NCBI GenBank assembly: GCA_003484865.1
Contig: DMZT01000286.1
Span: 1-7,927, forward strand
Reading direction: 5' to 3'
Origin: Stenotrophomonas sp.
GTDB lineage: Bacteria > Pseudomonadota > Gammaproteobacteria > Xanthomonadales > Xanthomonadaceae
DNA length: 7,927 bases
Positions 1 to 7,927 of this stretch are shown piece after piece (positions within the stretch are counted from its first letter, which is position 1; every line of letters begins with the position of its first letter). The position numbers and the translations under genes are program-made. The notes beneath the pieces are model-generated. The model was not told the origin of the DNA, did no database searches, and saw only the letters and a program-made list of their open reading frames with translations.

Positions 1-137
1 ATGGCCGGGGGCCGGCGGCCAAGGTCGGCACGATCCGGCGCCCTGCCCCGCGCCTTGATCGGGCCGCCGGCGCGTCTTCGCAGGCGGAATACGAGCGCAC
101 CGCCTATAATTCCGCCCAAGCCTGAAAGTCAGACCGC
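1..137. other. Upstream non-coding region of ispB
   Basis: This GC-rich stretch precedes ispB and contains no convincing gene. A plus-strand frame is open from base 1 and ends in an ATGA overlap with the ispB start, but its 46-residue product is an Arg/Pro-rich string with poorer third-position GC than the real genes here, and it runs straight through the TATAAT box. In many proteobacteria ispB lies divergently next to rplU-rpmA. If that holds here, a minus-strand promoter may also lie in or left of this stretch, but no part of rplU is visible. I see nothing else of note apart from scattered short GC palindromes. Confidence 0.5.
105..110 (+). promoter_or_regulatory. Probable -10 box of the ispB promoter
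   Basis: A perfect TATAAT hexamer stands out in GC-rich surroundings, 27 bases before the ispB ATG. It would place the transcript start near 117 and give a leader of about 20 bases. No good -35 hexamer is present at 16-18 bp upstream; AGGCGG occupies 82-87. The promoter is therefore either weak or activator-assisted, or the match is fortuitous. Confidence 0.4.
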
Positions 138-1136
138 ATGACCATCACCGAAGACACCCGCCCCGCGCTGGGCCTGCCCCAGATCCAGACGCTCGCCGCG
201 CCCGACATGGACGCCGTCGATGCGCTGATTCGTCGCCGACTGTCCTCGGATGTCGTGCTGATCAACCAGATCGCCGACCACATCATCTCGGCCGGCGGCA
301 AGCGCCTGCGCCCGATGCTGGTGATGCTGGCTGGCCACGCGGTCGGCCAGGCCGGCCCGGAACACCACCAGCTGGCGGCCATCATCGAGTTCATCCACAC
401 CTCGACCCTGCTGCATGACGACGTGGTGGACGAATCCAGCCTGCGGCGTGGCCGCAGCACCGCCAATGCGCTGTGGGGCAATGCCCCGAGCGTGCTGGTA
501 GGCGATTTCCTGTACTCGCGCAGCTTCCAGCTGATGGTCGAACTGGACCGCATGCCGGTCATGCGCATCCTGGCCGACACCACCAACCGGATCGCCGAGG
601 GTGAGGTACTGCAGCTGCTGCATGTCCACAACCCGGATACGGACGAAGCCGCTTACCTGCGCGTGATCGAGCGCAAGACCGCGGTGCTGTTCGCTGCCGG
701 CACCCGTCTGGGCGCGCTGGCCAGCGGCGTGGACGAAGCCACCCAGCAGGCGCTGTACGACTACGGCATGAACCTGGGCTACGCCTTCCAGATCGCCGAT
801 GACGTGCTGGACTACTCGGCCAATGCCGATGAGCTGGGCAAGAACCTGGGCGACGACCTTGCCGAGGGCAAGGCCACCCTGCCGCTGATCCACGCGATGG
901 CGCATTCCGATGCGACCACCCGTGAGCGCCTGCGCGAGATCGTGCAGAACGGTGACGCCGAGGCGATGCCGGAGGTGCTGGCGGCCATCCACGCCACCGG
1001 CGGGCTGGAGTACAGCCGCGCCCGTGCCGAGGAATACGCCGATGCCGCCGAGCGTGCGCTCGACGGCCTGGCCGACAACGATGCCGTGGCCGCGCTTCGC
1101 GGGCTGGCCCGTTACGCGGTGCAGCGCTCGCATTGA
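138..1136 (+). CDS. ispB: Octaprenyl (polyprenyl) diphosphate synthase
   Basis: This 332-residue trans-prenyltransferase is predicted to extend farnesyl diphosphate with isopentenyl diphosphate in the cytosol. The product is the long all-trans chain, probably C40, used as the ubiquinone side chain. All family signatures are visible in order: GGKRLRP (53-59), the first aspartate-rich motif LLHDDVVDE with D94, D95 and D98, the RRGR that follows it (103-106), the KT pair (180-181), and the second aspartate-rich motif with D221, D222 and D225, then GDDLAEGKATLPL (238-250). The small residues T88-S89-T90 just before the first aspartate motif resemble the long-chain IspB type and not a short-chain FPP or GGPP synthase. 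Length and the ATG are normal for the family; the ribosome site is weak (GAAAG, 124-128). The gene is alone on its strand and converges on the neighbouring hydrolase. The exact product length cannot be read from sequence. Confidence 0.95.
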   Translation: MTITEDTRPALGLPQIQTLAAPDMDAVDALIRRRLSSDVVLINQIADHIISAGGKRLRPMLVMLAGHAVGQAGPEHHQLAAIIEFIHTSTLLHDDVVDESSLRRGRSTANALWGNAPSVLVGDFLYSRSFQLMVELDRMPVMRILADTTNRIAEGEVLQLLHVHNPDTDEAAYLRVIERKTAVLFAAGTRLGALASGVDEATQQALYDYGMNLGYAFQIADDVLDYSANADELGKNLGDDLAEGKATLPLIHAMAHSDATTRERLREIVQNGDAEAMPEVLAAIHATGGLEYSRARAEEYADAAERALDGLADNDAVAALRGLARYAVQRSH

Positions 1137-1145
1137 TCGGAAAGC

Positions 1146-1170
1146 GTGCCGACCAACGGTCGGCACCTAC
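1146..1170 (-). repeat. GTAG-type REP element (SMAG-like), copy 1
   Basis: A perfect 9-bp stem (1146-1154 with 1158-1166) closes a 3-base AAC loop. On the minus strand the stem is preceded directly by GTAG (1170-1167). The GTAG-plus-stem pattern and the core GCCGACC/GGTCGGC match the REP family known as SMAG in Stenotrophomonas maltophilia. It occupies most of the 30-bp gap between two convergent stop codons, where such an element can protect mRNA 3' ends or stop transcription from both sides. There is no T-run, so it is not a textbook intrinsic terminator. The TAG of its GTAG is the stop codon of the hydrolase gene. The same core recurs at 2731-2747. Confidence 0.85.
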
Positions 1171-1967
1171 CGGCGTGTCGTCTCGAACCGCTCCTCGAAG
1201 AACTCATCCAGCGCCTTCCACGCGCGCTTGGCCGCGCGCTCGTTGTACTGGCACCCCGGCGGACTGTTCGCATCCGACTCGGCAAAGCAGTGCACCGCGC
1301 CGCTGTAGTTGGTGAACGCCCAGTCGACCTGGGCGGCGTTCATTTCCTGCTCGAAGCTGGCGATGTCGTCCTTGCTCACGCTCTTGTCGTCGGCGCCATT
1401 GAGCACCAGCACGGAGGGATGGGTGCCACCGGCCTTGGCCGGCAGCGGCGAGCCCAGCCCACCGTGCAGGCTGACCACACCGGCCAGCGGTGCGCCGGCG
1501 CGTGCCATCTCCAGCACTGTGGTGCCGCCGAAGCAGAACCCGACCGCGCCGATCCGGCTGGCATCCAGCGGTGCCTTGCCGGCCTGGGCCTTCAACACCT
1601 CGATCGCCTTGAGCGCACGCGCCCGCAGCACCGGACGGTCATTGCGCAGCTTGGTCGCCACCGGACCGGCCTCGGCATCGGTCTTCGGACGCACACCCTT
1701 GCCGTACACATCGGCCACCAGCACCACATAGTCATCGCCGGCCAGCTGCTTGGCCTTGGCGATGGCCGAATCGTTGACCCCCTTCCAGTTGGGCACCATC
1801 ACCAGGCCCGGGCGTTTGTCGTTGTCGCTGTCGTCGTAGACCAGCACCCCGCTGAAGGTGGTGCCGTCCTGGGTCCACTCCACCGGCTTGGCCTGCATCG
1901 CCGCCAGCGCGGGCAGCGCCGTCATGCCCAACAGCACCGCCGCACCCCACCGCCATTGCCTGTTCAT
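1167..1967 (-). CDS. Secreted dienelactone hydrolase family protein
   Basis: This 266-residue alpha/beta hydrolase of the dienelactone hydrolase (DLH) family is predicted to be periplasmic. The ATG at 1967 is chosen because GGGAG lies 7 bases upstream and because it opens a clean signal peptide: Arg3 and Arg6, a hydrophobic core at about 7-19, and an ALA cleavage site at 20-22. The catalytic triad can be read off as Cys145 in GFCFGG (143-148), Asp194 in GADDKSV (191-197), and His226 in GAVHCF (223-228). A cysteine nucleophile is typical of DLH enzymes, in contrast to serine esterases. The substrate is unknown; the leader makes a role in cytoplasmic chlorocatechol breakdown unlikely. The Asp-rich DDSDND (45-50) and two extra cysteines, C227 and C239, are also visible. 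The open frame continues far upstream of 1967, but that extension is Arg/Pro-rich and antisense to the next gene. The stop codon is contributed by a REP. Confidence 0.88.
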   Translation of the reverse strand: MNRQWRWGAAVLLGMTALPALAAMQAKPVEWTQDGTTFSGVLVYDDSDNDKRPGLVMVPNWKGVNDSAIAKAKQLAGDDYVVLVADVYGKGVRPKTDAEAGPVATKLRNDRPVLRARALKAIEVLKAQAGKAPLDASRIGAVGFCFGGTTVLEMARAGAPLAGVVSLHGGLGSPLPAKAGGTHPSVLVLNGADDKSVSKDDIASFEQEMNAAQVDWAFTNYSGAVHCFAESDANSPPGCQYNERAAKRAWKALDEFFEERFETTRR

Positions 1968-2116
1968 GCGTCTGCTCCCGACAGAAAGAGCCCCGAGTGT
2001 ATGACGGCCGGTTGACGAGACCGTGTAGAAGCGCCGGCGCGACGTGCAACCCCGTGAATTGACTACCTCCGTCCCTGTTATGGCAGGCTGGCCGCCCCCT
2101 TTGCATGGAACCCCGC
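1968..2116. promoter_or_regulatory. Divergent intergenic region with weak promoter candidates
   Basis: About 150 bp separate the hydrolase and SUKH start codons and must hold both promoters. On the minus strand, TACACT (2001-1996) is a possible -10 box that would start hydrolase transcription about 20 bases before its ATG, but no good -35 box accompanies it. On the plus strand, TTGACT (2059-2064) matches a -35 box well, but no convincing -10 lies 16-18 bp downstream; TATGGC at 2079-2084 is too close. No clear operator palindrome was seen. Confidence 0.3.
1975..1979 (-). promoter_or_regulatory. Ribosome binding site deciding the hydrolase start
   Basis: The minus strand reads GGGAG here, 7 bases before the ATG at 1967. 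This fixes the start within a much longer open frame and agrees with the signal peptide that begins there. Confidence 0.75.
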
Positions 2117-2713
2117 ATGAGCCTTGTCGATCGTTTCCTTTCCGGCCTGGTGCCGCGCCTGCCCCATGACGATGCGCGGATGTGGGCCTGGGTCGAGGGC
2201 GCCAGCACGGCCGATCTGCAGCGCCTGCGCGAGCGCTGGCCGCAGGTGCCCGAGAGCCTGGTGGCGCTGCTGGGGCGGGTCGATGGCACGCATTTCCGCA
2301 CCTACCCGGGTGGCGAGGCGGTGGTACTGATGCTGGGCTCGGATGTCGAGGAGGGGCGTTACCCCTACTACCTGCGTTCGGTGGACCAGATATTCGAGGA
2401 CAGCGCGCAGTGGGATGACAGCATCCGCTCGATCTACGAGGAATGGCTGGAGGAAGACCCCGAGATCCTCGGCGAGGGCATCGATGCGGATCTGCCGATG
2501 GGCAAGCGCCTGTGCTTCTCGCACTGCATGAACAACGGCGGCACGTCGATGCTGTACCTGGATTTCGACCCCGCGCCGGGCGGCACGGTCGGCCAGGTGG
2601 TGCGCTACCTGCACGACCCGGACAGCTATGCCGTGATCGCACCGGGTTTCGATGCGTACCTGCAGCAGCTCATCGACGGGGATTACGCGTTCATCGATGA
2701 GGAAGAAGCCTGA
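2117..2713 (+). CDS. SMI1/KNR4 (SUKH) family protein, orphan
   Basis: This acidic protein of 198 residues is predicted to be cytoplasmic, with no signal peptide or membrane segment. The N-terminal part has the SUKH-like helix and turn WPQVPESLVALLGRVDG (41-57). The C-terminal half has LYLDFDPAPGGTVGQ (146-160), VVRYLHD (161-167) and FDAYLQQLIDGDY (178-190), the usual SMI1/KNR4 pattern. Many SUKH proteins are immunity proteins to contact-dependent or polymorphic toxins, but no toxin, VgrG, Rhs or secretion gene adjoins it, so a toxin role is not supported here. I chose the second ATG because GGAA lies 6 bases before it (2107-2110). The first in-frame ATG at 2105 would add four residues but lacks a ribosome site. 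Codon use resembles the neighbours, so it does not look newly acquired. Function unknown. Confidence 0.8.
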   Translation: MSLVDRFLSGLVPRLPHDDARMWAWVEGASTADLQRLRERWPQVPESLVALLGRVDGTHFRTYPGGEAVVLMLGSDVEEGRYPYYLRSVDQIFEDSAQWDDSIRSIYEEWLEEDPEILGEGIDADLPMGKRLCFSHCMNNGGTSMLYLDFDPAPGGTVGQVVRYLHDPDSYAVIAPGFDAYLQQLIDGDYAFIDEEEA

Positions 2714-2729
2714 TTGCAGGATCCCACGC

Positions 2730-2752
2730 AGCCGACCAACGGTCGGCTCTAC
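2730..2752 (-). repeat. GTAG-type REP element (SMAG-like), copy 2
   Basis: A perfect 8-bp stem (2730-2737 with 2741-2748) closes an AAC loop, with GTAG adjoining it on the minus strand (2752-2749). The 17-base core is identical to copy 1. The base pair next to the core is A-T here and T-A in copy 1, a compensatory change that keeps the stem. CCACG (2724-2728) and CGTGG (2753-2757) can pair outside it and lengthen the structure. It fills the 48-bp gap between the convergent SUKH and murD2 stops, in the same orientation as copy 1, and probably limits read-through or stabilises 3' ends. Confidence 0.85.
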
Positions 2753-2761
2753 CGTGGCACG

Positions 2762-4151
2762 TTATGCGATCCCGATGCCCGGGATCGCCGTGATCGCATC
2801 GGGATCAAACCCCGCCAGTTCGGCGAAGTGCCGGCCACGCGCGACGTAGTCGCGGTACACGCCGTAGCTCGGCGCACCCGGCGACAGCAGCACCACCCCG
2901 CCCTGCCCGCCGAGCGCGGCCTGCGCCAGCCGCATGGCGTCGGGCAGATCGGTAGCGGCATGCAGACCGAAACGGCCGGCATCGGCCAGCGGCTGCAGCA
3001 GCGCGTGGATACGCGGGCCGTTGGCGCCCATGGTGACGATCTCCACCGGCGGCACGTCGTGGGCCATGTGCGCGACGAAGTCGTGCCAGTCCAGGCCACG
3101 ATCATGGCCGCCCACCAGCAGCGCGATGCGGCGACCGGCGAAGCATTCCAGCGCCGCCAGGCTTGCGTGCGGCGTGGTGCTGATCGAATCGTTGACGAAG
3201 GTGATCCCCTCGCGCGCACCGATGGTCTGCAGGCGGTTGGGCAGCGGGCGGAAGGCCTGCACCGCCGGGGCCAGGGCCACCGCGTCCAGGTCCAGCGCCT
3301 CGATCGCCGCCAGCACCGCGCACAGGTTGCCGCGGTTGTGTCGGCCGGGCAGCGGCGTGTGTGAGGTGTCGAACACGGCCTGCTCGCCGCGATGCACGAC
3401 ATCGCCGCGCATATGCCAGCCCAGCGGCTGGTTGAACCAGATGACCTTGCTCTCCGGCAGCGACAACGCTGCCAGGTGCGGGTCGGCCGCATTGAGCACC
3501 GCGATCCGCGGCGCGGCCCCGGTGACCAGCTGCAGCTTGTCGTCGATGTAGCGTGCTTCGCTGCCGTGCCAATCCAGGTGCTCGGGGAACAGGTTCAGCA
3601 CGATGGCGACCTGCGGGTGCGCGCCACTGCGCGCAACCTCGCCGGTCTGGTAGCTGGAGAGCTCCACCGCCCAGTACTGCGGCACCGGCTGCGGGTCGAG
3701 CACTTCCAGCAGCGGCAGGCCGATGTTGCCGATCAGCCCGGTGCGCGCGCCCGAGGCGCGCAGCAGATGCGCCAGCAGCGCGGTGGTGGTGCTCTTGCCC
3801 TTGGTGCCGGTCACGCACACGGTATCGTGCACGATGCCGTCGGCGGCGGCCTGTTCGGCGAACCACAGCGAGGTACCGCCGATGAACTGCGTGCCCTGCG
3901 CCGTGGCGTGCAACGCAGCGTCGCCATACGGGCTGATGCCCGGCGACTTGATCACCACCTCGAACGCGGCCAGCGCCTCGCCGGTGACATCCGAACGGAC
4001 CGTCAGCGCGCCGTGGGTTTCCTCGCGCGCATCGGTGGCCTCGGCCTCCGGGCAGAACAGGGTCAGCGGCAGCGACGGCAGCCGCTGCTGCAGGACGCGA
4101 AACGCGGCGCGTCCCTCACGTCCCCATCCCCACAATGCAACGCGTTTGCCA

Positions 4152-4171
<20 letters not shown>
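2762..4171 (-). CDS. murD2: UDP-MurNAc-L-Ala--L-glutamate ligase (MurD2)
   Basis: This 469-residue cytoplasmic Mur ligase of the MurD type is inferred to couple L-Glu to UDP-MurNAc-L-Ala with ATP. MurL would then invert the new residue to D-Glu. The N-terminal domain starts [13 protein letters not shown] (11-23) and carries SPGISP (76-81). The central ATPase domain has the P-loop TGTKGKST (121-128), ELSSYQ (170-175) and [12 protein letters not shown] (193-204). The C-terminal domain has RHNRGN (278-283), NDSISTTP (327-334), [11 protein letters not shown] (352-362) and [10 protein letters not shown] (428-437). Ordinary MurD has NDSKATN and EDH-MDRY-type motifs at the matching places; these differences and the adjoining murL support MurD2, which has been shown biochemically in Xanthomonas. 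The start is GTG with GGGAG 7 bases upstream (4183-4179), both inside murL, which it overlaps by 20 bp. The last codons form overlapping inverted repeats. The Glu stereochemistry is inferred, not visible. Confidence 0.9.
2766..2806 (-). repeat. Overlapping inverted repeats at the end of murD2
   Basis: An 11-bp perfect inverted repeat (2768-2778 with 2796-2806, 17-base loop) overlaps an 8-bp one (2766-2773 with 2781-2788, 7-base loop). They share one arm, so the two hairpins exclude each other. They lie in the last codons of murD2 and end next to or just before its TAA. They may protect the 3' end or aid termination together with the adjacent REP. They may also be only a by-product of the repetitive Ile/Gly/Ala/Pro tail that they encode. 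Confidence 0.55.
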
Positions 4172-5504
<1,333 letters not shown>

Positions 5505-5537
5505 GGTGTATCCGGTTTGGAAGGCGGCAGGCAGCGG

Positions 5538-7927
5538 TCAAGGACCATCATCGATGACGTCCTCGCGCGGCAGCTCGCGCTGGTTGTAAGTGTTGGCCAT
5601 GACGTAGCCATACGCGCCGGCGTCGGCGATCAGCATCACATCGTCCGGCGCGGTCGAGGCCGGCAGGCGGCGGCGCTTGCCGAACACATCGCTGGATTCG
5701 CAGATCGGGCCGACCACATCGAACATCGCTTCGGAGTAGCCGCTCAGGCGGCTGAGGTTCTCGATGTCATGCCAGGCGTCGTACAGCGCCGGACGCATCA
5801 GCGTGTTCATGCCTGCATCCAGGCCGACGCGGCGGATGCCATCCTTCTCCACCACCTGGGTGGCCCGCGCCAGCAGCACGCCGGACTCGGCCACCAGGTA
5901 GCGACCCGGTTCGATCGCCAGGCGGAACGCCGGGTGCACGGCCTTCACTTCGGCCAGGCCGATCGCCCAGGCCTCCAGATCGAACGGCTCGTCGTCGGCG
6001 CTGTACGGGATCGGCAGGCCACCGCCGATATCGATGGTCTCGATGCTGCCGATGCGGCGGGCGAACCCAGCCAGTTCATCGCACATCAGCCGCCAGTGCT
6101 GCGCGGTTTCCACGCCGCTGCCCAGGTGCGCATGCAGGCCGACCACGCGGGTGCCCAGCTCGCCGGCAATGCGCACGAACTCATCCACGCGGGCGATCGG
6201 CAGGCCGAACTTGGAGTCCTTGCCGCCGGTGCGGACCTTGGCATGGTGGCCTTCGCCACGGCCCAGGTCCACGCGCAGCCACAGCTCGCGGTTGCTGAAC
6301 AGTTCCGGCCAGCGCTGCAGGGCTTCCACGTTGTCCAGGGTAACGGTCACGCCCAGCGCGAACGCGGCATCGTACTCGGCATGCGGCGCGAAGCTGGGGG
6401 TGAACAGCACGCGCTTGGGCGACAGCGTCGGCAGCGTGTTGAACACGTGCTTGAGCTCGCCGTGCGACACGCACTCCAGGCCGAAGCCTTCCTGCTCCAG
6501 CACCTCCAGGATGGCCGGGTGCGAGTTGGCCTTGATCGCGTAGTAGCGCTGGTCGATCGCCTTGATCGCGTTCAGCGCGCGCGCACGCGCCCGTACCGTC
6601 GGCAGGTTGTAGACGTAGCGCGGCGTACCGGCCTGGGCAAGCGTCAGCAGGTGCTCGCGCTGGCCCCGCCACCAGGCGGTTTCGCGCGGGCGGATGGTGC
6701 CGGCGATTTCGCGCCAGCGCGGGCCGAACACTTCGCCCTCTTCCACCGGCATCGCGCCGCTGTCGATCAGCTCGGCGTGCAGGATCGGCAGCAGGCCGTC
6801 CGCATCCGCTTCGTCGATGACGAAGGTCAGGTTCAAGTCGTTGGAAGACTGCGAAATCATGTGCACGCGTTCGCGGCCGAAGGTGGCCCACACGTCCGAG
6901 AGCTTGTGCAGCATCGAGCGCATGCCGCGGCCGACCAGAGTGATCGCCGCGCACGGCACGATGATCTTGACCTTGCAGATCTGCGACAGATCGGCCGACA
7001 GCGCGGCCAGCACATCGGTGCTGACCAGGTTTTCGGACGGGTCCAGCGAGACGGTCACGTTGGTTTCGGCCGAACCGATCAGGTCCACGGAGAGGCCATG
7101 CTTCTTGAACAGCCCGAACACGTCGGCCAGGAAGCCGACCTGCTGCCACATGCCGATGCCTTCCATCGAGACCAGCACGATGCCGTTGCGGCGGCTGATC
7201 GCCTTTACGCCCGGCACCGCCGCGGCATTGCCGTCGATGCTGGTGCCCGGCAGCTCGGGGCGCTCGGTATCCAGGATCGCCATCGGCACGCCGGCATCGC
7301 GGCACGGCTTGATCGAACGCGGGTGCAGCACCTTGGCGCCGGTCGTCGCGATTTCCTGTGCTTCGTAATAGTCCAATCGGGTCAGCAGGCGCGCGTCAGG
7401 CACGTCCTTCGGGTTGGCGCTGAACATGCCCGGCACATCCGTCCAGATCTCCACGCGGCTGGCACCGAGCAGCGCGCCGAAGTACGCCGCCGAGGTATCC
7501 GAACCACCGCGACCGAGGATGGCGGTGCCGCCATCGGCATGGCGGGAGATGAAGCCCTGGGTGATCAGCATGCGGGTCGGCTGGGCGCGGAAACGCGTGG
7601 CCCAATCGGCCTCGGCACGCCACTGACAGTTCACCGACAGGCGCTGCGACCACTCGCTCTGGCTGGGCTGCGGCGGCAGTGCATCGAGCCACTCGCGCGC
7701 GTCCATCCAGCCGAAATCCAGGCCACTGGCGCGCAGGTAGGCCGCACCGACGGTGGAGGACAGCAGTTCGCCCTGGCCCAGCACCTCGGCCTGCCACTCC
7801 AGCGGCCGACCAGCGGCACGCGGATCGTCCAGCAGCCCGGCCAGCGCGTCCAGACGCACGTCCAGCGCGGTGGCGTCCAGCTCCAGCTCGGTCAGGAATT
7901 CGCGGTGGCGCGCGACCAGCGCGGCGA
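5538..7927 (-). CDS. lysAC: Bifunctional aspartate kinase/diaminopimelate decarboxylase, 5' end off-window
   Basis: This fusion catalyses the first step of the aspartate pathway (Asp to aspartyl phosphate) and the last step to lysine (meso-DAP to Lys plus CO2). The frame is open to the window edge, so 795 residues are visible (numbered from the first complete codon, 7925) and the kinase N-terminus with its KFGGTS-type motif is outside. The kinase part shows GRGGSDTSA (138-146), IWTDVPG (161-167) and TGAKVLHP (195-202). Two ACT regions follow (about 248-300 and 317-385), containing SAETNVTVSLD, and suggest feedback by an end product, probably lysine. The decarboxylase spans about 425-795: the PLP lysine K465 in YYAIKANS, HLGSG (600-604), IGGG (633-636), EPGR (672-675), CESSD from C742, and AGAYGY (769-774). 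It probably heads the lysAC-murL-murD2 operon. A GTG at 7859 is an internal codon, not the start. Confidence 0.95.
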   Translation of the reverse strand, partial: AALVARHREFLTELELDATALDVRLDALAGLLDDPRAAGRPLEWQAEVLGQGELLSSTVGAAYLRASGLDFGWMDAREWLDALPPQPSQSEWSQRLSVNCQWRAEADWATRFRAQPTRMLITQGFISRHADGGTAILGRGGSDTSAAYFGALLGASRVEIWTDVPGMFSANPKDVPDARLLTRLDYYEAQEIATTGAKVLHPRSIKPCRDAGVPMAILDTERPELPGTSIDGNAAAVPGVKAISRRNGIVLVSMEGIGMWQQVGFLADVFGLFKKHGLSVDLIGSAETNVTVSLDPSENLVSTDVLAALSADLSQICKVKIIVPCAAITLVGRGMRSMLHKLSDVWATFGRERVHMISQSSNDLNLTFVIDEADADGLLPILHAELIDSGAMPVEEGEVFGPRWREIAGTIRPRETAWWRGQREHLLTLAQAGTPRYVYNLPTVRARARALNAIKAIDQRYYAIKANSHPAILEVLEQEGFGLECVSHGELKHVFNTLPTLSPKRVLFTPSFAPHAEYDAAFALGVTVTLDNVEALQRWPELFSNRELWLRVDLGRGEGHHAKVRTGGKDSKFGLPIARVDEFVRIAGELGTRVVGLHAHLGSGVETAQHWRLMCDELAGFARRIGSIETIDIGGGLPIPYSADDEPFDLEAWAIGLAEVKAVHPAFRLAIEPGRYLVAESGVLLARATQVVEKDGIRRVGLDAGMNTLMRPALYDAWHDIENLSRLSGYSEAMFDVVGPICESSDVFGKRRRLPASTAPDDVMLIADAGAYGYVMANTYNQRELPREDVIDDGP

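Noticed and set aside
1..141. Plus-strand open frame from base 1, 46 codons, ending in an ATGA overlap with ispB
   Set aside because: The product is an Arg/Pro-rich string with no recognisable pattern, third-position GC falls in its second half, and it covers the TATAAT promoter box. No ribosome site can be seen because it begins at the window edge.
129..1166. Long minus-strand open frame opposite ispB, and similar long antisense frames opposite murL, murD2 and lysAC
   Set aside because: These are shadow frames caused by high third-position GC. Their translations are low-complexity Arg/Ala/Gly/His strings, while the opposite strand encodes complete, motif-bearing enzymes.
2081..2104. Sigma-54-like promoter (TGGCAGG followed by TTTGC) before the SUKH gene
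   Set aside because: The GG and GC elements are 21 bases apart instead of the required 12, so the spacing excludes a sigma-54 site.
1968..2642. Long in-frame 5' extension of the hydrolase frame
   Set aside because: The extension is Arg/Pro/Ala-rich and antisense to the SUKH gene. The ribosome site and signal peptide place the start at 1967.
1146..2752. The two palindromes as a CRISPR array or transposon ends
   Set aside because: There are only two copies, 1.6 kb apart, with whole unrelated genes between them. They face the same way and lie in convergent gaps, which fits REP elements and not an array or terminal inverted repeats.
5505..5537. Terminator or promoter between lysAC and murL
   Set aside because: The 33-bp gap has no stem-loop with a T-run and no good -10/-35 pair, so continuous transcription is the simpler reading.

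Overview
The window is GC-rich, gene-dense chromosomal DNA from a gammaproteobacterium of the family Xanthomonadaceae, most likely Stenotrophomonas. Three observations point there. An aspartate kinase is fused to a diaminopimelate decarboxylase. MurL and MurD2 occur as a pair, forming the alternative D-glutamate route to peptidoglycan described in Xanthomonas. Two intergenic palindromes carry a 5'-GTAG tetranucleotide next to a stem-loop, which is the pattern of the SMAG/GTAG REP elements of Stenotrophomonas maltophilia. No transposase, phage gene, tRNA, rRNA or CRISPR array is visible.

Layout. Positions 1-137 are non-coding upstream DNA with a perfect TATAAT box. ispB (138-1136, +) encodes the long-chain polyprenyl diphosphate synthase for the ubiquinone side chain. 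It converges on a secreted dienelactone-hydrolase-family protein (1167-1967, -), and the 30-bp gap between them is largely filled by a REP. About 150 bp of divergent intergenic DNA follows, then an orphan SUKH (SMI1/KNR4) protein (2117-2713, +). A second REP fills the next convergent gap. The rest is a minus-strand operon transcribed from right to left: lysAC (5' end beyond the right edge, to 5538), murL (5504-4152) and murD2 (4171-2762). The spacing in the operon is 33 bp, then a 20-bp overlap.

How the genes work together. The operon groups steps around the second and third residues of the peptidoglycan stem peptide. MurD2 is inferred to add L-Glu to UDP-MurNAc-L-Ala, and MurL to invert that terminal L-Glu to D-Glu with ATP, replacing a free D-Glu supply from glutamate racemase. 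LysAC holds both the first step of the aspartate pathway, which produces meso-DAP (the third stem residue), and the step that drains meso-DAP to lysine. The operon therefore links D-Glu placement with control of the DAP/lysine branch. The pieces have known relatives. The less expected sequence-level observations are a REP that supplies the stop codon of its neighbour, a compensatory base pair between the two REPs, and overlapping inverted repeats at the very end of murD2.
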